A DNA stretch of 35,075 nt from Clostridiales bacterium (GTDB taxonomy: Bacteria > Bacillota > Clostridia > Oscillospirales > Acutalibacteraceae), in NCBI GenBank assembly GCA_012519975.1, contig JAAYPE010000075.1:1-35075 (forward strand), read 5' to 3'. The notes under the pieces were generated by a model that was not told where the DNA came from, ran no database searches, and saw nothing but the letters and a program-made list of their open reading frames with translations. A program made the position numbers and the translations under genes. Below are positions 28,476-35,075 of this stretch, in pieces (position 1 is the first letter of the stretch; each line of letters opens with the position of its first letter).

Positions 28476-30503
28476 ATGAGCGAAATTAAAGTGACTATTA
28501 ATGGCGTTTCAGTAACAGGTAAATCGGGCAGCACTATATTAGAAATTGCAACAGAAAATGGAATACACATCCCCACACTCTGCTACGACGAGAGAGTCAA
28601 GCTTTATGGAGCTTGCGGAATATGTACAGTTGAGGTAGAGGGAATTCCAAAGCTTTTGCGTGCTTGCTCTGCAAAAGCAACAGACGGAATGATTATAACT
28701 ACAAATTCAGACAGAATAAAGCGTTCACGCAAGGTGGCTCTTGAGCTTTTGTTGTCAGACCATACAGGAGATTGTCGTGGACCGTGTATGCTAAACTGTC
28801 CTGCGGGCACAGATTGTCAGGAGTATGTAAAGCTTATCGGTCAAGGTGACTATAAGGGAGCAGTTAGAGTAATTAAAGAAAAGCTTCCATTACCATCATC
28901 AATTGGCAGAGTTTGCCCTCACCCGTGTGAAGATGCTTGTAGGCGTCAAATGGTTGAGGACCCAATAGCAATTGCGTGGCTAAAGAGCTTTGCAGGTGAC
29001 GCAGACCTTGCATCTGATGATACATTCAGACCAGACATAGAGCCAGATACTGGCAAAAAGGTTGCAATCATTGGTGGTGGACCTGCAGGTCTTACTGCTG
29101 CATATTTCTTGCGCACAATGGGTCACAGCGTTGTAATTCTTGAAGCTATGCCAAAAATGGGCGGTATGCTTCGTTATGGAATTCCGCAATACAGACTTCC
29201 AAAAGATGTTGTAGATAAAGAAGTAGCAGAGATTGAAAGCCTTGGCGTTGAAATGAAAAACAACGTAAGAATAGGTAAGGACATCTCCTTTGAAGAAATA
29301 CAGTCAAGCTATGACGCAGTTGTAGTTGCAATTGGTGCTTGGACATCTAGCCCGATGGGCATAAAAGGTGAAGAGCTTGAGGGTGTTTATGGTGGAATTG
29401 ATTTCCTCGGAAAATTTGCACTTGGTGAAACAATAAATGTTGGTGAAAAGGTTGCAGTAGTCGGTGGCGGTAACACAGCAATGGACGCTTGTCGAACAGC
29501 AGTAAGACTTGGAGCTAAAGAAGTTTATGTATTTTATAGAAGAACAAGAGCAGAAATGCCAGCAGCAGATATTGAAATTGAAGAAGCTCAAGAAGAAGGC
29601 GTAGATTTTAGGTTCCTTACAAACCCTGTAGAGATTTTATCAAAAGATGGTAAAGTGTCGGGCGTAAAGGTGCAAAAAATGGAACTTGGTGAGCCTGATT
29701 CTTCCGGACGCAGAAGGCCTGTAGCTGTCGAGGGTGCATTTGAAGATATTGAGCTTGATAGTTTTATTATGGCTATTGGTCAATATGCAAACACAGATGG
29801 ATTTGACGCAATAGAAAAGACAGGCTGGGGAACAATTTCAGCAGACGAGCATTCTTTCCGCACATCAATTGATAATGTTTTTGCAGTTGGTGACGCTACA
29901 AATAATGGTGCTGATATTGCAATTGCAGCAATCGGTGAAGCTCATAAAGCAGCTATTGTAATTAACCATTTCCTTGATGGAGCGGATATTCCATACAAAA
30001 AGCCATATTATGTTAAACAAGAATTTACACAGGAGCATTTTGAAGATAAGCCAAAGCAACATCGTGTGAAAATGCCACACATCTCCCCAGAAGAGAGAAA
30101 GACAAACTTTGAAGAAATCGTTTTAGGATTTTCAGAAGAAGAAGCAAGGAAAGAGGCTTCTCGCTGTCTTGATTGTGGTTGTCACGATTACTATGACTGT
30201 AAACTTATCAGATATTCAAACGACTGTGATGTTGAGCCAGAGCGTTTTGAGGGTGAAAAGCACGAGAGAGAGCTTATAGAAATCAACCCTAAAATTGAGC
30301 ATAATCCAGACAAGTGCGTTCTTTGCGGACTTTGCGTTCGTGTATGCGAAGAAGAAGTAGGCAAAAATGTTTTAGGTCTTCTTAACAGAGGTTTTGATTC
30401 AGTTGTTAACCCAATGTTTGAAGATGAGCAAACACAAGAATTCTGCACAAAGTGTGGCAAGTGCGTAGAGCTTTGCCCAACAGGAGCGTTAAAACTCTTA
30501 TAA
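28476..30503 (+). CDS. FAD-dependent NAD(P)H oxidoreductase with ferredoxin domains, GltD/NfnB-like fusion (StnA-like candidate)
   Basis: A 675-residue fusion. It starts with a [2Fe-2S] domain (Cys36, 47, 50, 64) and a His96/Cys100/104/108/114 region like that of NuoG. A GltD/NfnB-type flavoprotein follows: Fe-S cysteines 147, 151 and 155, FAD loop IIGGGPAGLTAA (198-209), nucleotide loop VVGGGNTAMDACR (328-340) and the closing VFAVGDATNNGADIA. A cysteine knot CLDCGC (564-569) and two [4Fe-4S] ferredoxin motifs (Cys614/617/620/624 and Cys657/660/663/667) end it. With the NuoE- and NuoF-like genes it matches the Sporomusa-type transhydrogenase Stn, which couples NADPH to NAD plus ferredoxin. 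Annotation as a glutamate synthase small subunit is less likely, as no gltB is nearby. Confidence 0.82.
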   Translation: MSEIKVTINGVSVTGKSGSTILEIATENGIHIPTLCYDERVKLYGACGICTVEVEGIPKLLRACSAKATDGMIITTNSDRIKRSRKVALELLLSDHTGDCRGPCMLNCPAGTDCQEYVKLIGQGDYKGAVRVIKEKLPLPSSIGRVCPHPCEDACRRQMVEDPIAIAWLKSFAGDADLASDDTFRPDIEPDTGKKVAIIGGGPAGLTAAYFLRTMGHSVVILEAMPKMGGMLRYGIPQYRLPKDVVDKEVAEIESLGVEMKNNVRIGKDISFEEIQSSYDAVVVAIGAWTSSPMGIKGEELEGVYGGIDFLGKFALGETINVGEKVAVVGGGNTAMDACRTAVRLGAKEVYVFYRRTRAEMPAADIEIEEAQEEGVDFRFLTNPVEILSKDGKVSGVKVQKMELGEPDSSGRRRPVAVEGAFEDIELDSFIMAIGQYANTDGFDAIEKTGWGTISADEHSFRTSIDNVFAVGDATNNGADIAIAAIGEAHKAAIVINHFLDGADIPYKKPYYVKQEFTQEHFEDKPKQHRVKMPHISPEERKTNFEEIVLGFSEEEARKEASRCLDCGCHDYYDCKLIRYSNDCDVEPERFEGEKHERELIEINPKIEHNPDKCVLCGLCVRVCEEEVGKNVLGLLNRGFDSVVNPMFEDEQTQEFCTKCGKCVELCPTGALKLL

Positions 30504-30507
30504 TTTG

Positions 30508-30536
30508 TTGCATTAAAAAAATAAATATGTTACAAT
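30508..30536 (+). promoter_or_regulatory. Possible promoter of the riboswitch-lipoprotein transcript
   Basis: TTGCAT (30508-30513), a 17-base spacer and TACAAT (30531-30536). It begins four bases after the stop of the preceding operon and lies before that operon's terminator. Confidence 0.4.
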
Positions 30537-30538
30537 CG

Positions 30539-30569
30539 GTTGTGGTAGAAATTTCTGCCACAACTTTTT
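30539..30569 (+). terminator. Intrinsic terminator of the NuoE/NuoF/GltD-like operon
   Basis: GTTGTGGTAGAAA and TTTCTGCCACAAC form a 13-bp inverted repeat with one G-U pair and essentially no spacer, followed by TTTTT. Confidence 0.85.
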
Positions 30570-30577
30570 GTTTAAAA

Positions 30578-30790
30578 CAATGTATGGTTGCCTTTGTTTT
30601 ATGATAAAGGTATTAAAAGGGAACACGGTCAAAACCCGTGACAGCCCCCGCTACTGTAAGAAGGACGAGCTTTTTTATTATCACTGAGCAATCGGGAAGA
30701 TTAAAAGCAAGGATGATTTCGAGTCAGGAGACCTGCCATATGTTGAAGGGCAAAAACCTTTCGGTGGGAGAGGAGTATGCAACATTAATG
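30578..30790 (+). ncRNA. Cobalamin (adenosylcobalamin-type) riboswitch
   Basis: The conserved elements appear in order: GGGAACACGGTC (30619-30630), CCGTGACAGCCCCCGCTACTG (near 30636), CACTGAGCAATCGGGAAG (30682-30699), GATGATTTC, then the B12 box GAGTCAGGAGACCTGCC (30721-30737). The ends can pair (AATGT / ACATT) as the closing helix P1. It precedes a terminator and the DUF4430 lipoprotein gene, so cobalamin binding should switch that gene off. Confidence 0.93.
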
Positions 30791-30831
30791 TAGGCATTTT
30801 GTCTGCACTTATGTGTTTGTATATATCTTTG

Positions 30832-30862
30832 GCGAGCCGAATCTCGGCTTGCTATATTTTTT
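30832..30862 (+). terminator. Riboswitch expression platform: intrinsic terminator
   Basis: GCGAGCCGA (30832-30840) pairs with TCGGCTTGC (30844-30852) around a 3-base loop, followed by TATATTTTTTT. It sits 40 bases after the aptamer and just before the ribosome binding site AGGAG, so the switch acts by premature termination. Confidence 0.85.
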
Positions 30863-30882
30863 TAAAAAAAAGGAGTATAAAA

Positions 30883-31323
30883 ATGAAAAAGAATCAAAGT
30901 AGGTTATTATCACTCGTATTGTCGCTTTTAATGCTTTTTTCAATGGCGGCGTGTAATAACACAAAAAAAGATGATAGCAACAAAACAACAAAGCCACAAG
31001 TAACACAAACGACAGAAACTAAAAAAGCAGTAAAGCAAATTAATTTAACTGTAGTTTATGCAGATAAGTCCAAAAAAGAGTTTAAAATTGAAACAACAAA
31101 AGAAAATTTAAGGCAAGCGCTTGAGCAAGAAAAACTGATAAGCGGAACAGAGAGTAAGGAATATGGTCTGATGATAAAAACGGTTGATGGTTATACCGCC
31201 GATGATTCAAAGCAAGAGTGGTGGCAAATTACAAAGGACGGCGAGTTTTTAAACACAGGAGTTGACTCAACTCCAATTAAGAGTGGTGACAACTTCGAGC
31301 TTACCTTAGTGGTTGGATACTAA
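30883..31323 (+). CDS. DUF4430 (transcobalamin-like C-terminal domain) lipoprotein under B12 control
   Basis: A 146-residue exported lipoprotein. The signal peptide MKKNQSRLLSLVLSLLMLFS ends in the lipobox MAAC, with Cys24 as lipid anchor, followed by a Thr/Lys-rich linker (25-55). The remaining 90 residues fit DUF4430, a domain related to the C-terminal domain of transcobalamin and intrinsic factor (features: FKIETTKENLRQAL, EWWQITKDGEFLNTGVD, GDNFELTLVVGY). With a cobalamin riboswitch upstream, a role in capturing a corrinoid at the cell surface is likely but inferred. I use the ATG at 30883 (AGGAG 8 bases upstream); the open frame from 30799 runs through the terminator and is not a start. 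Confidence 0.85.
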   Translation: MKKNQSRLLSLVLSLLMLFSMAACNNTKKDDSNKTTKPQVTQTTETKKAVKQINLTVVYADKSKKEFKIETTKENLRQALEQEKLISGTESKEYGLMIKTVDGYTADDSKQEWWQITKDGEFLNTGVDSTPIKSGDNFELTLVVGY

Positions 31324-31359
31324 ACCTTACATTTTGTGGTGCATACATAAAAAAAAGAC

Positions 31360-31398
31360 AACATCGGGTATTTTTAATAATATCCGATGTTTATTTTG
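31360..31398 (+). terminator. Intrinsic terminator after the lipoprotein gene
   Basis: ACATCGGGTAT (31361-31371) and ATATCCGATGT (31380-31390) form an 11-bp stem with one G-U pair and an 8-base loop, followed by TTATTTTGTTT. Confidence 0.8.
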
Positions 31399-31412
31399 TT
31401 TACAGTTTTGTG

Positions 31413-31441
31413 TTGAATAAACTTACCGATTATGGTATAAT
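31413..31441 (+). promoter_or_regulatory. Predicted promoter of the miaB-ymcA-mutS operon
   Basis: TTGAAT (31413-31418), a 17-base spacer and TATAAT (31436-31441) preceded by TGG, an extended -10. It lies just beyond the preceding terminator and leaves a leader of about 95 bases. Confidence 0.65.
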
Positions 31442-31542
31442 GACCTGAATTTAGTAAGAAGTTTTTTGCAGTTTTATAATTTATAAATGTATTTTTATAA
31501 TGATGATTTATAGCATTTTTTGCAATTTTAGGAGGAAAAGTT

Positions 31543-32958
31543 TTGGAGCGCAAGTCAACATTAGTTTCGAGTCAAGAGCTCAGTCAACAAAAAGAATATT
31601 TGCAAATGGTGAATTTATTTTTAGATTCAAAGTTTGCAACAAAGCCTCCTAAAGCTTTTACACGCACCTATGGTTGCCAAGGCAACATTGCAGACAGTCA
31701 GCAAATTAATGGTATGCTTGAAGAAATGGGCTACGACTTCACAGATGATGTTAAAGAGGCAGACTTGATTTTGTATAACACTTGTGCAGTTCGTGAACAC
31801 GCACAGGATAGGGTGTTTGGCAATGTTGGTGCACTAAAAGTATTAAAGGAGTCAAATCCCGATTTAATTATTGCTCTTTGTGGATGCATGATGCAACAAG
31901 AGCATATAGCACAAAAAATTCAAAAAAGCTACTCATATGTTGATTTGGTTTTTGGGACTCATGTTTTTTATAAACTACCTGAATTTATTTATAAACGCCT
32001 TTGTGAGAATAAAAAAATAGTTGATATTACAAACAGCAGTGGCGTGATAGCTGAGGGGATAACCCAAAGGCGAGATAGCACGATAAAAGCATTTTTACCA
32101 ATAACTTATGGTTGCAATAATTTTTGCAGTTATTGCGTTGTTCCATATGTTCGTGGCCGTGAGCGTAGTAGGGCTTTTGATGATGTGATGGGTGAGGCAA
32201 AACAGTTAGTAGCTAGTGGATATAAAGAGATTACCTTGCTTGGTCAAAATGTTAACTCATACGGTAAAGATTTAGGTGTGCCGAACGCTTTTTCAAATCT
32301 TTTAAAAAGTATAAACGATATACAAGGTGATTTTTTAATTAGATTTATGACATCTCACCCAAAGGATTGCACTAAAGAGCTTCTCCAGACAATTGCACAG
32401 TGCGAAAAAGTTGAGCGTCACTTACATCTTCCGTTTCAAAGTGGAAACAATAAGGTGTTAAAAGAGATGAACAGAGGATATACCCGTGAAAAATACCTAG
32501 AGCTTGTAAAAACAGCAAAAGAGCTTATGCCAGATATTTCGCTCACAAGCGATGTTATTGTAGGCTTTCCGGGGGAAACTTATGAAGAATTTTGCGACAC
32601 ATTAAGTCTTGTAGAAGAGGTTGAGTTCTCCTCTCTTTATACTTTTATATATTCAAAGCGTGAGGGGACTAAGGCTGCCAATATGCCTGATAATATTTCC
32701 CATAGTGAAAAATCAAAGTGGTTCACGCAGCTTACCGATTTGCAAGAAGGCATTGCAAGCAAGCGTATGGCGAAAATGAAAGGAAAAACCTACAGAGTGC
32801 TTGCAGAAGGGTTTGGTAAGGACAAAATGATTTCTGGTAGGGCATCAAATTACACTACAATCGAGTTTGAAGCTCCACCAAGTGTGATAGGGACTTTTTG
32901 CGATGTAGAAATAACACAGCCATTAACTTGGATTGCAAGGGGAAGAATCAAAGAATAA
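31543..32958 (+). CDS. miaB: tRNA-2-methylthio-N6-dimethylallyladenosine synthase MiaB
   Basis: MiaB is a radical-SAM methylthiotransferase that adds the 2-methylthio group to i6A37 in tRNAs reading UNN codons. The 471 residues show the three N-terminal Fe-S cysteines (Cys45 in YGCQGN, Cys81 in NTCAVRE, Cys115 in CGCM), the radical-SAM triad Cys191/195/198 (YGCNNFCSYCVVPYVRGRERS) and a C-terminal TRAM-like domain. The TTG start follows AGGAGG by 6 bases. YGCQGN replaces the commoner YGCQMN. The following ymcA and mutS relatives keep the B. subtilis ymcB-ymcA-(cotE)-mutS order, supporting MiaB over MtaB or RimO. Confidence 0.94.
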   Translation: MERKSTLVSSQELSQQKEYLQMVNLFLDSKFATKPPKAFTRTYGCQGNIADSQQINGMLEEMGYDFTDDVKEADLILYNTCAVREHAQDRVFGNVGALKVLKESNPDLIIALCGCMMQQEHIAQKIQKSYSYVDLVFGTHVFYKLPEFIYKRLCENKKIVDITNSSGVIAEGITQRRDSTIKAFLPITYGCNNFCSYCVVPYVRGRERSRAFDDVMGEAKQLVASGYKEITLLGQNVNSYGKDLGVPNAFSNLLKSINDIQGDFLIRFMTSHPKDCTKELLQTIAQCEKVERHLHLPFQSGNNKVLKEMNRGYTREKYLELVKTAKELMPDISLTSDVIVGFPGETYEEFCDTLSLVEEVEFSSLYTFIYSKREGTKAANMPDNISHSEKSKWFTQLTDLQEGIASKRMAKMKGKTYRVLAEGFGKDKMISGRASNYTTIEFEAPPSVIGTFCDVEITQPLTWIARGRIKE

Positions 32959-33030
32959 TATTTTGCTCTTTTGAGTTGGATTTTAGTCCGATTTAATAGA
33001 TATAATAATTTAATAAAAGGAGATTTTAAA

Positions 33031-33441
33031 ATGGATGTAATAGCAATTACAAGACAACTTGGGGCAGCGATTCAAAAAGACGAGCGTTACCTAAACTTTG
33101 TAAAAGCACAAGAAAATAGTGAGAGCGATGCAGAAGTAAAGGCAATGGTTGACCAAATCAACGAGCTTCGTGAGACATATCAAAAAGAGGCAGAAAGCGA
33201 AAATCCAAACGAGGCAAATCTTGCAAAGCTTGATGGGGATTTCCAAAAGCTTTACACAGCACTTATGGTAAACGAAAATATGAATAACTTTGAGTCTAGC
33301 CGTCAAGAACTTGATGCAATGATGAACTATATTATGCAAATTCTTTATCTTTGTGTAAATGGTGAAGACCCAGAAACTTGCGAGCCTGAAGTAGAAGAGC
33401 AAGGCTGTGGCGGAGAATGTTCATCTTGTTGCGGTTGCTAA
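33031..33441 (+). CDS. YlbF/YmcA family regulator with cysteine-rich C-terminal tail (RicA-like by position)
   Basis: A 136-residue, mostly helical protein of the YlbF/YmcA (DUF964) family. In B. subtilis, YmcA (RicA), YlbF (RicF) and YaaT (RicT) form a complex with two [4Fe-4S] clusters that stimulates mRNA maturation by RNase Y. The helical core spans about 1-105. The tail has seven cysteines (108, 117, 126, 130, 133, 134, 136), ending GGECSSCCGC, and could bind metal. The ATG at 33031 is chosen because AAAGGAG precedes it by 8 bases. Its place between miaB and mutS is that of ymcA, so RicA is the best guess; YlbF itself remains possible. Confidence 0.83.
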   Translation: MDVIAITRQLGAAIQKDERYLNFVKAQENSESDAEVKAMVDQINELRETYQKEAESENPNEANLAKLDGDFQKLYTALMVNENMNNFESSRQELDAMMNYIMQILYLCVNGEDPETCEPEVEEQGCGGECSSCCGC

Positions 33442-33489
33442 TAGATGACTAGAATTTATTTCTTAAATTAAAGAGGGGGGAAGGCAGTA

Positions 33490-35075
33490 ATGGCGGAACT
33501 TACACCGATGATGAAACAATATTTTGAAATTAAAGAGCAATATCCGGATTCAATATTGCTTTTCCGTCTCGGCGATTTTTACGAGATGTTTTTTGAGGAT
33601 GCAAAGCTTGTATCACGATTGCTTGATTTAGTCCTTACGGGCAGGGATTGTGGCCAAGAGGAAAGGGCGCCAATGTGTGGAGTGCCATACCATAGCGCAG
33701 ATTCATACATAGCTCGCTTAGTATCCAAAGGTTATAAGGTAGCTATTTGTGAGCAAACGCAAGACCCAGCAAAAGCAAAAGGACTTGTAAAGCGTGATGT
33801 CGTAAGGGTAATTACACCGGGCACAGTGATTGAAAGTAATATGCTCGATGAATCAAAAAACAACTATCTTGCGTGCTTGTTTGCAACAAAAAACAACGCA
33901 GGTATTTGTTTTTTAGACATTTCTACGGGTAAGGTACACCTAACTGAGTTTAGCGATGAAAAAGTGCAAGATAAAATAATCAACGAGTTTGTACGTTTTT
34001 CACCAAGCGAGCTTATAGTTAATGAATACGCAAGCAAAATGCCAAAGCTTAGAGATTTTTTAAACAAGCAAGCAGAGCTTAGTGCCGAGGTTTTGGAAGA
34101 CTGCGAATTTGAATATGAAAATTGTAAGCAAATTGTATTAGAGCATTTTAAAAAGGACGATGTTCAAAGCGTTGCACAAGGAATTTCAAACAGTGGAGTA
34201 ATAACGCTAGGTGTTGCACTAAATTATCTTTATGCAGTGCAAAAAACATCGCTTGACAATGTCCGTGAAGTTGATTTTTATAACGATTTTAAATTTATGA
34301 AGCTTGATTTTTCTGCAAGGCGAAATTTAGAGCTTGTTGAAACAATGAGAAATAGAGAAAAGCGTGGTTCTCTACTTTGGGTTTTGGACAAGACCAAAAC
34401 TGCAATGGGAAAAAGGTTGATGAGAAGTTACATAGAGCAACCACTTGTTAATTGTGTTCAAATAATTAAAAGGCAAAACGCCGTTGAAGAGCTTTTAGAA
34501 AATCCGCAAATGTGCGATGAAGTTATATCAAAGCTTATAGATGTTCATGATATTGAAAGATTGATAACAAGGATTTCATACGGTACTGCAAATGCAAGGG
34601 AACTTCGTTCTCTTGTTGAAACAGTCGAGCTGCTTCCGGCCCTTAGAGAAACAATAAGTGGCTGTAATTCAATTTTGTTATCTTCAATTCGTGACGAAAT
34701 TGACCCGCTTACAGATGTTTTTGAGCTTATAAATAATTCGATAGCCCCCGAGCCACCTTTTACAGTACGGGAGGGGGGACTTATTAAAGACGGCTTCAAT
34801 GAGGAACTTGACTCTTTGCGATTGATTGTAAATGACGGCAAAAGTTTTATAGCGGGAATTGAAGCAAGAGAGCAAGAAAAGACGGGAATTAAAAAATTAA
34901 AAATAGGATACAACCGAGTTTTCGGATACTATATAGAGGTTTCTAACTCTTACAAGGAGTTAGTTCCTGACGAATACATAAGAAAGCAAACTCTCACAAA
35001 CTGTGAGCGATTTATAACCCAAGAGCTAAAAGAGCTTGAATCAAAAGTGCTAGGAGCGCAAGAGAGGATAGCAAG
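33490..35075 (+). CDS. mutS: DNA mismatch repair protein MutS, 3' end outside window
   Basis: MutS recognises mismatches and recruits MutL. The frame is open for 528 codons to the window edge. The N-terminal domain has FRLGDFYEMFFEDA with the mismatch-contacting Phe30-x-Glu32, then GRD and MCGVPYHSADSYIARL. The core helices (LDFSARRNLELVETMR, KTAMGKRLMRSYIEQPL) and the clamp region follow, up to YNRVFGYYIEVSNSY. The ATPase domain lies beyond the window. AGGGGGGAAGG precedes the ATG. The phenylalanine motif and miaB context identify MutS1 and not MutS2. Confidence 0.96.
   Translation, partial: MAELTPMMKQYFEIKEQYPDSILLFRLGDFYEMFFEDAKLVSRLLDLVLTGRDCGQEERAPMCGVPYHSADSYIARLVSKGYKVAICEQTQDPAKAKGLVKRDVVRVITPGTVIESNMLDESKNNYLACLFATKNNAGICFLDISTGKVHLTEFSDEKVQDKIINEFVRFSPSELIVNEYASKMPKLRDFLNKQAELSAEVLEDCEFEYENCKQIVLEHFKKDDVQSVAQGISNSGVITLGVALNYLYAVQKTSLDNVREVDFYNDFKFMKLDFSARRNLELVETMRNREKRGSLLWVLDKTKTAMGKRLMRSYIEQPLVNCVQIIKRQNAVEELLENPQMCDEVISKLIDVHDIERLITRISYGTANARELRSLVETVELLPALRETISGCNSILLSSIRDEIDPLTDVFELINNSIAPEPPFTVREGGLIKDGFNEELDSLRLIVNDGKSFIAGIEAREQEKTGIKKLKIGYNRVFGYYIEVSNSYKELVPDEYIRKQTLTNCERFITQELKELESKVLGAQERIA

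Noticed and set aside
26205..30503. Respiratory complex I
   Set aside because: Only NuoE- and NuoF-like genes are present, with a HydB-type C-terminal ferredoxin extension and a GltD-like partner; no quinone or membrane subunits.
28476..30503. Glutamate synthase small subunit
   Set aside because: The [2Fe-2S] head and two ferredoxin clusters at the tail are foreign to GltD, and no gltB lies nearby.
30799..30882. Upstream ATG in frame with the DUF4430 lipoprotein
   Set aside because: It would start inside the riboswitch platform and place 28 residues, including terminator sequence, before a good signal peptide; AGGAG lies 8 bases before the later ATG.
32971..33030. In-frame ATG upstream of the YlbF/YmcA gene and a weak promoter (TTGGAT-19-TATAAT)
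   Set aside because: The ATG has no ribosome binding site and adds 20 residues foreign to the family; the 19-base spacer makes the promoter doubtful.

Overview
The window looks like chromosomal DNA from a low-GC anaerobic member of the Bacillota, most likely class Clostridia. The evidence is AT-rich codon use, strong AGGAGG-type ribosome binding sites, frequent TTG/GTG starts, Gram-positive gene order (dgt-dnaG-rpoD; rpoB-rpoC-rpsL-rpsG-fusA-tuf; miaB-YlbF/YmcA-mutS) and a ferredoxin-rich NAD(P)H module. The genus cannot be told from sequence alone. Apart from thyX and ndk every gene is on the + strand.

Layout. (1) 1-189: 3' end of a CopZ-like metal-binding protein and its terminator. (2) 329-1711 (-): a double-domain ThyX, divergent from (3) a long + strand gene run, 1932-12692: tmk, a DUF2156 protein, a GNAT acetyltransferase, a DJ-1/PfpI protein, 5-formyl-THF cyclo-ligase, mltG, a U32 (TrhP-like) protein, dgt, dnaG, rpoD and a small unknown membrane protein. 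It ends at a terminator shared with (4) ndk (-, 12833-13234). (5) 13404-25766: rpoB-rpoC, then rpsL-rpsG-fusA, then tuf, each group with its own recognisable promoter. A decayed fragment resembling the 3' end of a second tuf lies downstream. (6) 26134-30569: a three-gene NuoE/NuoF/GltD-like operon with promoter and terminator, built like the Sporomusa-type (Stn) electron-bifurcating transhydrogenase. (7) 30578-31398: a cobalamin riboswitch with a terminator platform controlling a transcobalamin-like (DUF4430) lipoprotein. (8) 31413-35075: miaB, a YlbF/YmcA-family gene with a cysteine-rich tail, and the first 528 codons of mutS.

How it fits together. Most of the window is core information processing: replication priming, transcription, translation, mismatch repair and tRNA modification. 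Nucleotide supply is threaded through it: ThyX makes dTMP, Tmk phosphorylates it, the cyclo-ligase feeds the folate pool, Dgt trims dNTPs and Ndk equilibrates NTPs. The less ordinary parts are the Stn-like redox module, the B12-controlled lipoprotein, the fused ThyX with complementary motif loss in its two halves, and the tuf relic. I found no CRISPR array, insertion sequence, prophage, tRNA or rRNA gene.
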